DNA of 64,000 nt from Maribacter algarum (ex Lu et al. 2025) (nom. illeg.) (GTDB lineage Bacteria > Bacteroidota > Bacteroidia > Flavobacteriales > Flavobacteriaceae): NCBI GenBank assembly GCA_947495915.1, contig CANMAW010000005.1, positions 124,001 through 188,000 of the forward strand, written 5' to 3'. The notes beneath the pieces are model-generated. The model was not told the origin of the DNA. It saw only the letters and a list, made by a program, of their open reading frames with translations, and made no database searches. Within the stretch, counting starts at the first letter, position 1. Every line of letters starts with the position of its first letter. This document shows, piece after piece, positions 9,259 through 18,432 of this stretch. A program made the position numbers and the translations under genes.

Positions 9259-10374
9259 ATGAGTAAAATTGCTTTTATTACCGGAGTTACCGGTCAAGAC
9301 GGTGCTTATTTAAGTGAATTTCTGTTAAAAAAAGGATATGAAGTTCATGGTCTTAAAAGAAGGTCTTCTTTATTCAACACAGATAGAATAGACCATTTAT
9401 ACCAAGATCCACATATTGAGAATAGAAATTTCATTCTTCATTATGGTGATATGACTGATAGTACCAATCTCATCCGCCTTATAAAAGAAATTCAGCCAGA
9501 TGAGATCTACAATCTTGCAGCAATGAGCCATGTTCATGTTTCATTTGAAATACCAGAGTACACAGCAAATGCAGACGGTATCGGTACTTTAAGAATACTT
9601 GATGCTGTTCGGTTATTAGGCCTAGAAAAGAAAACTCGAATTTATCAAGCATCTACTTCTGAATTATACGGTAAAGTACAAGAAGTACCACAATCTGAAA
9701 CTACGCCTTTCTATCCTAGAAGTCCGTATGCGGTTGCGAAGATGTATGCGTATTGGATAACTGTAAATTACAGGGAGGCTTATAATATGTATGCCTGCAA
9801 TGGTATCTTATTCAACCATGAATCTCCGATTCGAGGTGAAACATTTGTTACTAGAAAAATCACAAGAGCTACAGCAAGAATTGCCTTAGGATTACAAGAC
9901 AAACTTTATCTAGGTAATTTAGACGCTAAACGCGATTGGGGGCATGCTAAGGATTACGTTAGAATGATGTGGATGATATTACAAGCAGATAAGCCAGAAG
10001 ATTGGGTAATTGCTACAGGAAAAACAACTCCAGTTAGAGAGTTCGTAAGAATGAGTTTTGCAGAAGCTGGTATTGAATTAGAGTTTAAAGGTGAAGGTGT
10101 TGATGAAAAAGCATTTGTAAAATCATGTAGCAATAAAGATTATCAATTAGAAATTGGAAAAGAAGTTCTTTCTGTAGATCCAAAATATTTTAGACCAACT
10201 GAGGTTGATCTGCTAATTGGAGATCCGAGTAAAGCTATGAATAAACTAGGCTGGACCATCGAATATGAATTGAAAGACTTGGTTAACGATATGGTTCAAA
10301 GTGACCTAAAGGTGATGCAAAAAGAGCAGTATCTGAAAAATGGAGGATATAATATTCTAAATTATTTCGAGTAA
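9259..10374 (+). CDS. gmd: GDP-mannose 4,6-dehydratase
   Basis: It converts GDP-D-mannose to GDP-4-keto-6-deoxy-D-mannose, the first step to GDP-L-fucose. The 371-residue extended SDR has the NADP motif [11 protein letters not shown] at 8-18. The catalytic Thr133 and Glu135 lie in STSELYG, with Tyr157 and Lys161 in [26 protein letters not shown] and [14 protein letters not shown] are diagnostic of Gmd. It is followed after 4 bp by fcl, so the two are one operon. This pair forms the body of a segment bracketed by direct repeats, unlike the other sugar-nucleotide genes here. Confidence 0.97.
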   Translation: MSKIAFITGVTGQDGAYLSEFLLKKGYEVHGLKRRSSLFNTDRIDHLYQDPHIENRNFILHYGDMTDSTNLIRLIKEIQPDEIYNLAAMSHVHVSFEIPEYTANADGIGTLRILDAVRLLGLEKKTRIYQASTSELYGKVQEVPQSETTPFYPRSPYAVAKMYAYWITVNYREAYNMYACNGILFNHESPIRGETFVTRKITRATARIALGLQDKLYLGNLDAKRDWGHAKDYVRMMWMILQADKPEDWVIATGKTTPVREFVRMSFAEAGIELEFKGEGVDEKAFVKSCSNKDYQLEIGKEVLSVDPKYFRPTEVDLLIGDPSKAMNKLGWTIEYELKDLVNDMVQSDLKVMQKEQYLKNGGYNILNYFE

Positions 10375-10378
10375 TTAG

Positions 10379-11470
10379 ATGAATAAGGAAGATAAAATTT
10401 ACGTAGCTGGTCACAGAGGTTTAGTGGGTAGTGCTATTGTCAAAAATTTAAATTCAAAAGGCTTTAATAATATAGTTACTAGAACGCATTCTGAATTAGA
10501 TCTAACTAATTCAGATGCTGTAAAAGCTTTTTTCAAAGAAACAAGTCCCGATTACGTTATTTTAGCTGCTGCGAAAGTCGGTGGTATCGTTGCAAATAAC
10601 ACCTATCGGGGTGAATTTATTTATGAGAATTTAATGATTCAAAATAATGTAATTCATAACGCTTATTTAAGTGGAGTAAAAAAACTACTTTTTTTAGGGA
10701 GCACTTGTATTTATCCTAAAGAATGTCCACAGCCAATGAAAGAAGAATATTTACTTTCTAATGTTTTAGAATATACTAATGAGCCTTATGCTATTGCTAA
10801 AATTGCAGGCATTAAGCTCTGCGAAAGTTACAACCTTCAATATGGAACTAATTTCATATCGGTGATGCCTACTAATCTTTATGGCCCAAACGATAATTTT
10901 GATTTAGAAAAGTCTCATGTTTTACCAGCTTTGATTAGAAAAATTCACCTGGGCAAAGCATTAGAACAGGAAAATTGGGAAACCATAAGAAAAGACTTAA
11001 ATAGACTACCTATTGAAAGTATTAATGGAAAAAAATCAGATGATGAGATTTTGAACATTCTTGAAAAGTATGGTATCACCAAATCCAATCGCACAGTATC
11101 TGTAGAGATTTGGGGCAGTGGAAAACCAATGAGAGAATTTTTGTGGTCAGAAGACATGGCCGATGCTTGTGTGTATATTATGCAGAAAAAAGATTTCTCT
11201 GATGTTATTAAAAATCTAGATAAAGAAATTAGAAATACGCATATCAATATTGGTACGGGTTTTGACATTTCTATTTCGAAGTTGGCTGAACTTATCAAAA
11301 CCGAAATTGGTTTTAATGGTCAATTCATTTTTAATTCTGATAAACCAGATGGCACCATGAAAAAGCTAACCGATGTATCTAAACTAAATTCGCTTGGTTG
11401 GAAACATGAAATAAACCTTCAAGAAGGAATTCAAAAACAGTATTCATGGTACCTGAACACAAAAGGGTGA
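10379..11470 (+). CDS. fcl: GDP-L-fucose synthase
   Basis: This 3,5-epimerase/4-reductase turns the product of Gmd into GDP-L-fucose. The Rossmann motif is GHRGLVGSAI (11-20). Ser108 and Cys110 lie in FLGSTCIYP, and the catalytic Tyr137/Lys141 in PYAIAK. At 363 residues it is longer than the roughly 310-320-residue enterobacterial enzyme. The extra length is an insertion around residues 185-240 (helical, with SINGKKSDDEILNILEK) before the SVEIWGSGKPMREFLW block, a form I associate with Bacteroidota. It lies 4 bp after gmd. Confidence 0.95.
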   Translation: MNKEDKIYVAGHRGLVGSAIVKNLNSKGFNNIVTRTHSELDLTNSDAVKAFFKETSPDYVILAAAKVGGIVANNTYRGEFIYENLMIQNNVIHNAYLSGVKKLLFLGSTCIYPKECPQPMKEEYLLSNVLEYTNEPYAIAKIAGIKLCESYNLQYGTNFISVMPTNLYGPNDNFDLEKSHVLPALIRKIHLGKALEQENWETIRKDLNRLPIESINGKKSDDEILNILEKYGITKSNRTVSVEIWGSGKPMREFLWSEDMADACVYIMQKKDFSDVIKNLDKEIRNTHINIGTGFDISISKLAELIKTEIGFNGQFIFNSDKPDGTMKKLTDVSKLNSLGWKHEINLQEGIQKQYSWYLNTKG

Positions 11471-11564
11471 CAAAAAAGAAGTTTTTAGTTAAAATACGAG
11501 ATTAAAACATATAGGCTGATCTATAAGATATGACATGACCAAGAATATGGATAATTCTTAAAAA

Positions 11565-11714
11565 AACCTTGCTTTAAAAGTTGGCAATAAGACCCTACCT
11601 ATTCAACCTAGTGATATCAAAATACATAAGCGAATATAATCGTACTTAATGAAGCAAATTAATTATATACCACCAATTGGATTTAAAGATGATGTGAAAA
11701 AATATTTAAGCTAA
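11565..11714 (+). pseudogene. Decayed 3' fragment of a UDP-glucuronate 4-epimerase gene
   Basis: Translation in one frame gives NLALKVGNKTLPIQPSDIK, matching [20 protein letters not shown] near the C-terminus of the intact epimerase at 7736-8800. After a frameshift it gives INYIPPIGFKDDVKKYLS and a stop, matching [19 protein letters not shown]. An in-frame stop and the frameshift between the blocks show it is not functional, and no 5' part of the gene is present. It precedes repeat copy B just as the intact gene precedes copy A. Confidence 0.88.
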
Positions 11715-11786
11715 AATCAACCTTTTGTGTAGTGAGCCATTGGATAATTGACCTAGGTAACTCAGAGGTAAAATATCGAATTTAAT

Positions 11787-11922
11787 TTACTAAGATTATA
11801 AACGCCTATCACTAACCCATTTAAATTTCACCGAAATTTTTGGTTATACATCTAGCTTTTAACAATTAACACTAAACATTGAAGGAAGGGTACCAGTTTT
11901 TCCCTTTATTTGCAGCTTAATG
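11787..11922 (+). repeat. Direct repeat copy B (right of gmd-fcl)
   Basis: This is the partner of 8811-8945 in the same orientation, including 45 identical bases at 11821-11865. The two copies start 2,976 bp apart. Recombination between them would delete gmd and fcl and leave one copy, restoring an epimerase-to-WbpP-like arrangement. Confidence 0.9.
11879..11912 (+). promoter_or_regulatory. Candidate promoter inside repeat copy B
   Basis: TTG at 11879-11881 and TTTATTTG at 11905-11912 are 23 nt apart, the same arrangement as in copy A. It would start transcription near 11919, about 45 nt before the ATG at 11965, a normal leader length. This may be the ancestral position of the promoter. Confidence 0.55.
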
Positions 11923-11964
11923 AATGCATATTAGTTAATCATAAAATATTCAACAAATAGTTTC

Positions 11965-12966
11965 ATGAATACAAACGACCTAAATTTAGACAAAAACTAC
12001 CATATTTTAGTAACAGGAGGGGCTGGCTTTATAGGATCAAACATCTGTAAAACCCTTTTAAACAACGGAAATAAAGTTCGAGTTCTTGATAATTTAGCCA
12101 CGGGAAAAAAGGAAAATATCAGTCCAATCATCGACCATGATAACTTTGAATTTATAGAAGGTGATATAAGAGATTTAAATACTTGTGAAGTTGCTTGTAA
12201 AGGTATTGATTATGTTCTTCATCAGGCAGCATTAGGCTCAGTTCCAAGATCTATTGCTGACCCCATAACTAGTAATGCCGTAAATGTGTCTGGTTTCTTA
12301 AACATGTTAATAGCAGCGAGAGATGCTAAGGTAAAACGATTTATCTATGCCGCTAGTTCATCAACCTATGGTGATTCTGAAGCATTACCCAAGGTTGAAG
12401 ATAAAATTGGTAAACCATTATCTCCGTATGCAATTACAAAATATGTAAATGAGCTATATGCTGATGTTTTCGCCAAAACCTATGGCATGGAAACTATCGG
12501 ACTAAGATATTTTAATGTTTTTGGACGTCATCAAGATCCTAATGGTGCCTACGCAGCGGTTATTCCAAAATTTGTTTTAGCATTTATGAATCATGAATCT
12601 CCTGTAATCAACGGAGATGGAACATATTCACGAGACTTTACGTATATTGATAATGTAATTCAAGCTAATATTCGCGCCATTACAACTACGAAACCCAATG
12701 CTACTAATAGTGTTTATAATGTAGCCTATGGTGAACGTACTACACTGAATGAATTAGTTCTTCTTGTAAGAGAATATCTTACAAATTTTGACCCTAAAAT
12801 CGGTACAATTGATATCAAACATGGTAGTGAAAGAGCTGGTGATATTCCGCATTCTTTAGCATCTATTGAAAAGGCAAAAAGTCTTTTAGGTTATGACCCT
12901 CAGTACAATATAAAAAATGGATTAAAAGAGGCGATAGAATGGTATTGGAATAATTTGAAACGATAA
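11965..12966 (+). CDS. UDP-GlcNAc 4-epimerase (WbpP/TviC-like)
   Basis: It would interconvert UDP-GlcNAc/UDP-GalNAc or their uronic acid forms for the dehydrogenase encoded next. The 333-residue SDR has TGGAGFIG at 17-24, HQAALGSVPRS at 86-96, SSSTYG at 131-136 and the catalytic Tyr155/Lys159 in SPYAITK. The GSVPRS loop and the YFNVFGRHQDPNGAYAAVIP block are typical of the WbpP/TviC group rather than plain GalE. The pairing with a TviB-like dehydrogenase 84 bp downstream supports this assignment. It is transcribed from the repeat-borne promoter just upstream. Confidence 0.92.
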   Translation: MNTNDLNLDKNYHILVTGGAGFIGSNICKTLLNNGNKVRVLDNLATGKKENISPIIDHDNFEFIEGDIRDLNTCEVACKGIDYVLHQAALGSVPRSIADPITSNAVNVSGFLNMLIAARDAKVKRFIYAASSSTYGDSEALPKVEDKIGKPLSPYAITKYVNELYADVFAKTYGMETIGLRYFNVFGRHQDPNGAYAAVIPKFVLAFMNHESPVINGDGTYSRDFTYIDNVIQANIRAITTTKPNATNSVYNVAYGERTTLNELVLLVREYLTNFDPKIGTIDIKHGSERAGDIPHSLASIEKAKSLLGYDPQYNIKNGLKEAIEWYWNNLKR

Positions 12967-13050
12967 ATTTATCTTTCTCCCAAAATTGAAAATCGAATTA
13001 ACACCTACATTTCATTTAAAAATAAGACATTACTTTTTATAATTTTAAAC

Positions 13051-14331
13051 ATGAATACAGATAAAATTGCAGTTATAGGACTTGGATATGTAGGATTACC
13101 TTTAGCACGACTATTTGCTACTAAATATTCAGTAGTAGGTTTTGACATCAATCCGAATAGAATTAAAGAATTACAGTCTGGTATTGACGCTACTCTAGAA
13201 GTAGATAAAGATGTATTGCAAAAAGTTACCAAAACCGAGCCAAACTCAGAGATTGGATTGTATTGTTCTGATCAACTTGAAGATATAAAAAATTGCACCT
13301 ATTACGTTGTAACGGTTCCAACACCTGTTGATAGCACCAACCGACCTGATTTAACACCCTTATATAAATCAAGTGAAACTGTAGGCCATGTTCTAAAAAA
13401 AGGTGATATCGTTATTTATGAATCTACCGTATATCCTGGAGTTACAGAAGATGAATGCGTACCTGTTCTTGAAAAGGTAAGCGGATTGAAATTTAATGAA
13501 GATTTTTATGTTGGATATTCTCCTGAGAGAATAAATCCAGGAGATAAAGAACATACAGTAGAAAAAATACTAAAGGTAACATCAGGTTCAACACCAGAAA
13601 TTGGTGAAAAAGTAGATAACCTATATAGTTCAGTTATTACTGCAGGCACGCATTTAGCACCAAGCATTAAGGTGGCTGAAGCGGCCAAGGTAATTGAAAA
13701 TTCACAACGTGATATTAACATAGCCTTTGTTAATGAACTTGCAAAAATTTTCAACTTAATGGGTGTTGATACCAATGAGGTTTTAGAAGCAGCAGGCACT
13801 AAATGGAATTTTCTACCATTTAAACCAGGTCTAGTTGGTGGGCATTGTATTGGTGTTGACCCTTATTATTTAGCTCAAAAAGCGCAAGAATTTGGTTATC
13901 ATCCAGAGATTATTTTGGCAGGTAGAAGAATGAATGATGGAATGGGTAAATATGTCTCTGCTGAAGTTATTAAACTAATGGTTCAAAAAGACATTAAAGT
14001 GAAAGACGCTAACATATTAGTTCTTGGCGTTACTTTCAAAGAAAACTGCCCTGACGTTAGAAACACCAAAGCTGTTGATGTTATAAATAACCTTAAAAGC
14101 TATGGCGCTAAAGTTGATGTGTATGACCCTTGGGCGACACCTAGTGAGGTTATGCATGAATACGGACTAGTAACTACTGATAAATTACCGAATCAAAAAT
14201 ATGACGCTGTGGTTTTGACCGTTGCTCACAAAGAATACTTAGAATTAGATTTGAGAGATATGCTAACCCCTAGTGGTATTCTATATGATGTTAAAGGCAT
14301 TTTAAAATGTAAAGTAGAAGGAAGGTTATAA
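13051..14331 (+). CDS. UDP-N-acetylhexosamine 6-dehydrogenase (WbpO/TviB-like)
   Basis: Family members oxidise UDP-GlcNAc or UDP-GalNAc at C6; together with the preceding epimerase this predicts UDP-GalNAcA. The 426-residue protein has GLGYVGLPLA at 10-19, the conserved VYESTVYPG at 122-130 and YSPERINPGD around 156-165. The nucleophile is Cys266 in GGHCIGVDPYYL, and FKENCPDVRNT lies in the C-terminal domain. These blocks follow the Vi-antigen TviB sequence closely. It is a different subfamily from the ugd product at 6345. A strong hairpin terminator at 14356-14388 ends the plus-strand run. Confidence 0.93.
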   Translation: MNTDKIAVIGLGYVGLPLARLFATKYSVVGFDINPNRIKELQSGIDATLEVDKDVLQKVTKTEPNSEIGLYCSDQLEDIKNCTYYVVTVPTPVDSTNRPDLTPLYKSSETVGHVLKKGDIVIYESTVYPGVTEDECVPVLEKVSGLKFNEDFYVGYSPERINPGDKEHTVEKILKVTSGSTPEIGEKVDNLYSSVITAGTHLAPSIKVAEAAKVIENSQRDINIAFVNELAKIFNLMGVDTNEVLEAAGTKWNFLPFKPGLVGGHCIGVDPYYLAQKAQEFGYHPEIILAGRRMNDGMGKYVSAEVIKLMVQKDIKVKDANILVLGVTFKENCPDVRNTKAVDVINNLKSYGAKVDVYDPWATPSEVMHEYGLVTTDKLPNQKYDAVVLTVAHKEYLELDLRDMLTPSGILYDVKGILKCKVEGRL

Positions 14332-14355
14332 GCTCAAGATATTTAATTGAATCAA

Positions 14356-14388
14356 AAAAAACCTGAAAACTATGTTTTCAGGTTTTTT
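14356..14388. terminator. Bidirectional rho-independent terminator
   Basis: A 15-bp perfect stem (14356-14370 with 14374-14388) and a 3-nt loop are flanked by A and T runs on the two sides. It lies between convergent genes ending at 14331 (+) and 14410 (-), so it can serve both. Confidence 0.9.
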
Positions 14389-14409
14389 CTTTAAACTATA
14401 TTACAAAGG

Positions 14410-15351
14410 TTACTTCATACCCAATTTCTGCAACAATACATTTTTATAAGCATTTATATACCCAAAATCTCGCAATTTATCCATAGGACTCATCCATTGC
14501 ATTACATTTTTGTACATTAAATTATCTAAATTTTGTGAAGGCTTGAATATTAAAGGGTGGTTTAAGGGAAATTTTAAATTCTCAAGTGCTCGTTGGTTTT
14601 TCACTTCTCCTTGAGTATGAGTAGCATTTTCACCAAACCCTATATTTTTAATCAAATTCTTAGACGGATGTGCAATCAACCCATTGTTGACAATACATGA
14701 AAAATGCCAAATATAATCCCAAGCATCAAGCTGGTCTTCAAATGCCATTATTGCATTATTAACCAAATTAGACAAGGCGTATTTGTTTGAAATTAACCCG
14801 TCAACATCTTTATGACAAGCATATTCATAAAATGAATCTACAATTTCTAAATGACGTTGCCATCGCGACCTCCATGTGGCCCAACCCCACGTGAAGAAAA
14901 ATGAGCTAAAATAATAACTATGATCTAGCGGAATTTGAGAATGAAAATTTACACCTGAAACCCCATAAATTCTATAATCATCTTCAAAACGATGTAACAG
15001 TTCATTACAATACCTAAAAAAGCTAGAAGATGGTAAACAATCATCTTCTAAAATGATACCTTTCTCTTCATGCTTAAAAAACCAAGATATAGCCTCTTGC
15101 GGGCCGTACTTACATCCTAAGTTATGTTCGGAAAATTTTGTGTATACCTCACAATCCCAATCTACATTTGAAATAATGAAATTTCGAAGTTCCTCTACGT
15201 TATGATTCTCATTGGCAACATCTGCCCTAGCCCCATCTGAGGCTATATACAATCGTGTTGGTTTATATTTTCTAATATTTTCAAGAACTTTTATTGTTGT
15301 AGACAATCTATTGAATACAATAAATAAAACAGGTACTTTATTACTATTCAT
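14410..15351 (-). CDS. GT-A-fold glycosyltransferase (family not resolved)
   Basis: This is probably a cytoplasmic glycosyltransferase of the repeat-unit assembly. The 313-residue protein begins with KVPVLFIVFNRLSTT and has a DxD-like acidic motif in GIILEDDCLPSS (about residues 97-108). A tryptophan-rich FFFTWGWATWRSRW follows in the acceptor half. This layout matches bacterial nucleotide-diphospho-sugar transferase-like proteins of the GNT-I/GT2 type. A distant relative with the same two motifs is encoded at 26213-27364. The gene is alone on the minus strand inside a plus-strand region, ends at a shared terminator, and has a 656-bp gap upstream. I cannot name the donor sugar. Confidence 0.8.
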   Translation of the reverse strand: MNSNKVPVLFIVFNRLSTTIKVLENIRKYKPTRLYIASDGARADVANENHNVEELRNFIISNVDWDCEVYTKFSEHNLGCKYGPQEAISWFFKHEEKGIILEDDCLPSSSFFRYCNELLHRFEDDYRIYGVSGVNFHSQIPLDHSYYFSSFFFTWGWATWRSRWQRHLEIVDSFYEYACHKDVDGLISNKYALSNLVNNAIMAFEDQLDAWDYIWHFSCIVNNGLIAHPSKNLIKNIGFGENATHTQGEVKNQRALENLKFPLNHPLIFKPSQNLDNLMYKNVMQWMSPMDKLRDFGYINAYKNVLLQKLGMK

Positions 15352-16007
15352 GAAATTTTAATCAGACTTAATGGTTAGTTCAATACTATATTGAAATGGT
15401 TTTCAGTCAAATAAGCATTGATAAATTGCAAGTACCGATATATCTTTAGTACCAAATAATAACTACGATAACGGTTAGTAAAAACTCGTTAATAGAACAA
15501 AATGTGCTAAGAAAATAAGATTACAAAATAGTCATCACTACATCAATCAAAATGAAACTATGTTATAGCTGTATTGAATGTAACTCATATGAAGTTTAAA
15601 AAGACCATACTAAGGTAAAAAGTACATGTTTTTGACCTTAATTTTATTCATCACCATACTTACGTAGTCTTTGATCGTTTTTTTCCTACAAAAAACAGCA
15701 TTTTATCGATTTAATGCTGTTAAAGACGCATTTCATCTATAAAATTTAACCTTTCACAACAATCTGAAATATCGAATGTTATAACTACAAGAATTTGCTA
15801 TGGCACCACCCTGTAAATTCAAAATGTTAATAAAAGATGTATTTCATCGAATTAATATATAATGAAAGATCCAACTAAAATGAATTAACCGTACCATAAT
15901 CAGAGCATTGTTTAAATCTGTCTGTTATCGATAAAATTAGCCCCTTTATCGAATAATAAAGACAAAAAGCCCAAATCAACAAGAACTCTCAAAATTATTA
16001 CCTACTT
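15352..16007. other. 656-bp intergenic region with repeated GCATTTCATCGA-like sites
   Basis: This gap lies between divergent genes (15351 minus, 16008 plus) and contains no open frame. Its right half holds at least five copies of a 12-mer motif, listed separately. An inverted repeat CAGCATT...AATGCTG (15696-15702 / 15713-15719) surrounds the first copy. I find no perfect TANNTTTG promoter for either gene. Confidence 0.65.
15698..15952 (+). promoter_or_regulatory. Cluster of GCATTTCATCGA-type operator candidates upstream of the 692-aa lipoprotein gene
   Basis: Copies are GCATTTTATCGA (15698-15709), GCATTTCATCTA (15728-15739) and GTATTTCATCGA (15839-15850), plus a weaker pair at 15920-15931 and 15941-15952 (both ending TATCGA, exactly 21 bp apart). 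The pair lies about 55-90 bp before the ATG at 16008. The same motif recurs at 18.2-18.3, 39.8 and 46.76 kb. Confidence 0.55.
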
Positions 16008-18086
16008 ATGAAGCTTAGCCCCTTAAACGTCAGTAAAATGACCCTACTTCTTTTGGTCTTTACCTTTATTTTTTCTTGCAGCAAAGACACCGATTTACTT
16101 TTAGATTCAGTAATTACTGAGACCGAGGTTTCAGTTGAAACTAGAAACTATACCGAATTACCTGCTGAAGAAGCTGGGTTTGTTCTTAGAACTTATACCT
16201 TCTCTCCTACCTACGATGCTTACCTTCAAGGTGAGGAAGGGCATAATCAAGATATTATTCGTTTACAAGAAGATGTTCGAACAAGTTTTTTGATGTTTGA
16301 CTTAAGTCAGGTAGATGGTCCTATTACTGATGCAGTTTTACAGTTTCATGTTGATAGCGATGAAGGAGATGGTGATATTAGAATTCACCAAGGTAGTTCA
16401 ACTAATTGGACAGAATACAATTTGAACCAGAACAATGCGCCAGCAATAACAGAAGAAATTGGCAGTATGAGCAAGGACTATCTAGTTGGTGATGCAGAAA
16501 AAGTAGCTCTTAAAGTGGAAAACCTAACCTCTAAAGAAACAACTTTAATTTTAAGTCATCAAAAAGGTAATGACTTGGCTTTTGCATCGAAAGAACATCC
16601 AAGAAATATTGGTCCGAAATTAATTGTCACCTATAAAACTGAAGAAGGCTCGCCAGCTATTGAACAAGAAGAAGTTTATCAAGAGGAAGAAGTACAACCT
16701 GAAGAAGAAGTAGATTCTTCTCAACCTAAAACTGACATTCCTCAGCCAGATTATTATGTTACGGTGAATGGAAATTCATCTAATGACGGTAAAACAGAAG
16801 CCACTGCCTGGAGTATTTCTCATGCTTTTGATAGAGCTGTTGCTGGTGATGTTGTTTATATAAAAGCTGGCAATTATGGTAATATTAATTTGATCGCCGA
16901 TAATTCAGGAACACCTGGCAAAAAAATAAGCTTTATTGGATATACAAATTCACCTGGTGACTTAAATAGTAGTAACGGCTCTACCTTTAATTACGGAGAT
17001 TCTGTTAATTCAAGTAAAATGCCATTAATCGAAGGAAGTCCGCTAAATGGTATTGGTACTGGTATTGGTATAACCGCAATTGAATCATACGTACACATCG
17101 AGAATTTTCAAATTACCAAATATGAATACGGATTGTTTGCAAAAGGAAATCACTCAACCTACAAAAATATTATTGTAACCAACGTTGGTAATTTTAATCC
17201 TGCACATTCTTATCCTTCAGCTACTAGTGATTCTCACTTAAATTATTCTGGAAATGGAATTGTAATTTCTGGTGTTCAAACTGAACTACTAAACTCATTC
17301 GTATTAAACGCTGGAGCACAAGCCATAACATTTAACAATAGTAGTGATATAATAGCATCCAATAATAAAGTATACTCTGATAATAACATTAATCCGACAG
17401 ACTACTACTTCCTAATTGGAGAAAACACTGTTAATTCCACCTTTACAAATACAACAGTTTATAGAGTTGGTGAATTAGAACACTTAGGACATGGCATTGT
17501 ATTTAAAGGAAACGGTTTAATAAACGGAAATATGGTTGATGGTTTTTCAATAACGAATACGGTTCTAGAAGCTCAATTTCCATATACACGAAATAACACG
17601 TTTAGAAATGGTACCATAACCAAGGAGGCACACATTAATGTTACAACCCCAAACGTATCAGGCATTAGGTTAGCCAATGGAACAGGTAAGAATATTTTTG
17701 AAGACATAGTACTAACGAACTGTAGTATAAACTTTCATGATTGGAAAGATGGACTTGCAGGTGATGTTAGTGATGCTAGTGATGATAATATTTTAAGACG
17801 ACTTACAGTAAAAGATGCTTATTCAGCAATAGCTTTTGCATATTTTCAAGTAGAAAACCATGCGAGCTCAGCAGACAACAACACCTTTGAAGACTGTGTG
17901 TTCACAAACATTGAACACCTATTTGAAGTAGATAGAGCAAATAGTAATACATTACTTAAAAATTGCACGATAAACGCTGTAAATAATTTAATGATTGAAC
18001 GTATACCAGGTGGGCCGTCGTATAGTTTAAATGCCAATTATGAAAATTGTACGTGGACCAATATTGGTTTCACTCCTCCAAATTAA
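16008..18086 (+). CDS. Surface lipoprotein with DNRLRE/CBM96-like domain and right-handed beta-helix
   Basis: This is a secreted, lipid-anchored protein with a fold typical of polysaccharide lyases, epimerases and depolymerases. The signal peptide ends in FIFSC (Cys24). Residues about 50-210 form a DNRLRE/CBM96-like beta-sandwich (SPTYDAYLQ, SFLMFDLS, DLAFASKEH, GPKLIVTY). An acidic linker (about 215-245) leads to a parallel beta-helix to the C-terminus (YYVTVNGNSSNDG, GDVVYIKAGNYG, many Asn-rich turns). The end, GFTPPN, is shared with the next gene. No type 9 secretion tail is visible. It may modify, trim or bind the polymer made by this locus; the reaction cannot be read from sequence. Confidence 0.82.
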   Translation: MKLSPLNVSKMTLLLLVFTFIFSCSKDTDLLLDSVITETEVSVETRNYTELPAEEAGFVLRTYTFSPTYDAYLQGEEGHNQDIIRLQEDVRTSFLMFDLSQVDGPITDAVLQFHVDSDEGDGDIRIHQGSSTNWTEYNLNQNNAPAITEEIGSMSKDYLVGDAEKVALKVENLTSKETTLILSHQKGNDLAFASKEHPRNIGPKLIVTYKTEEGSPAIEQEEVYQEEEVQPEEEVDSSQPKTDIPQPDYYVTVNGNSSNDGKTEATAWSISHAFDRAVAGDVVYIKAGNYGNINLIADNSGTPGKKISFIGYTNSPGDLNSSNGSTFNYGDSVNSSKMPLIEGSPLNGIGTGIGITAIESYVHIENFQITKYEYGLFAKGNHSTYKNIIVTNVGNFNPAHSYPSATSDSHLNYSGNGIVISGVQTELLNSFVLNAGAQAITFNNSSDIIASNNKVYSDNNINPTDYYFLIGENTVNSTFTNTTVYRVGELEHLGHGIVFKGNGLINGNMVDGFSITNTVLEAQFPYTRNNTFRNGTITKEAHINVTTPNVSGIRLANGTGKNIFEDIVLTNCSINFHDWKDGLAGDVSDASDDNILRRLTVKDAYSAIAFAYFQVENHASSADNNTFEDCVFTNIEHLFEVDRANSNTLLKNCTINAVNNLMIERIPGGPSYSLNANYENCTWTNIGFTPPN

Positions 18087-18113
18087 TCTAAATGATATTT
18101 AAATTTTCAAAAA

Positions 18114-18150
18114 GCCTACATGCTAATCTAAAGTTTGTAGGCATTTTTTT
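18114..18150 (+). terminator. Rho-independent terminator after the 692-aa lipoprotein gene
   Basis: GCCTACA (18114-18120) pairs with TGTAGGC (18136-18142) across a 15-nt loop, followed by A and seven T. The stem is short and the loop long, but position and T run fit, 27 bp after the stop codon. Confidence 0.65.
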
Positions 18151-18205
18151 GCAATAGAATGAACTTGCCCCAAAATTTTAAGAATAAACTATTCTGCCAA
18201 AAAGT

Positions 18206-18217
18206 GCATTTCATCGA
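18206..18217 (+). promoter_or_regulatory. Exact copy of the GCATTTCATCGA motif
   Basis: This is one of two exact copies in the window (the other is 39804-39815). No second half-site occurs 21 bp to either side. It lies about 85 bp left of the paired sites at 18291-18323. Confidence 0.5.
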
Positions 18218-18290
18218 ATTTTTCAATCTCTTATATAATTATTAAATAGTATTAGTTACGTTTGCAACTTCGAAATTATACGAAAAGTGT

Positions 18291-18323
18291 GCATTACAAC
18301 GTTATTAAAGTTCATTTCATCGA
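18291..18323 (+). promoter_or_regulatory. Paired direct-repeat operator candidate, 21-bp period
   Basis: GCATTACAACGT (18291-18302) and TCATTTCATCGA (18312-18323) start exactly 21 bp apart, two helical turns, as expected for a dimer or two subunits on one DNA face. The pair ends 77 bp before the -33 element of the promoter at 18401, a usual activator distance. A similar pair precedes asnB at 23688-23721. Confidence 0.55.
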
Positions 18324-18400
18324 AAAATGGGATAATTTGGCAATAAATTTATAAAGGCCAACTAAAATTTTTCTTGAAGCGAATGGTATTGTTGAAAATT

Positions 18401-18432
18401 TTGTAAAGTGCTCTATTAAAAATCTATTTTTG
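18401..18432 (+). promoter_or_regulatory. Consensus promoter for the 1073-aa lipoprotein gene
   Basis: TTG at 18401-18403 and TATTTTTG at 18425-18432 are 21 nt apart, a full match to the flavobacterial consensus. Transcription would begin near 18439, leaving an 80-nt leader before the ATG at 18519. This is one of the best promoters in the window. Confidence 0.72.

Larger units (their letters stand above)
11471..11964 (+). other. 494-bp gap after fcl holding a gene remnant and repeat copy B
   Basis: There is no intact gene here. From left to right it contains about 95 bp of unassigned AT-rich sequence, a decayed copy of the epimerase 3' end (11565-11714), about 70 bp of unassigned sequence, repeat copy B with its promoter (11787-11922), and a short leader to the epimerase gene at 11965. 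I see no terminator after fcl. Confidence 0.75.

Noticed and set aside
8811-11922. The gmd-fcl direct repeats as ends of a transposon or insertion sequence.
   Set aside because: The repeats are direct, include coding remnant and a promoter, and no transposase or integrase is present; homologous duplication explains them better.
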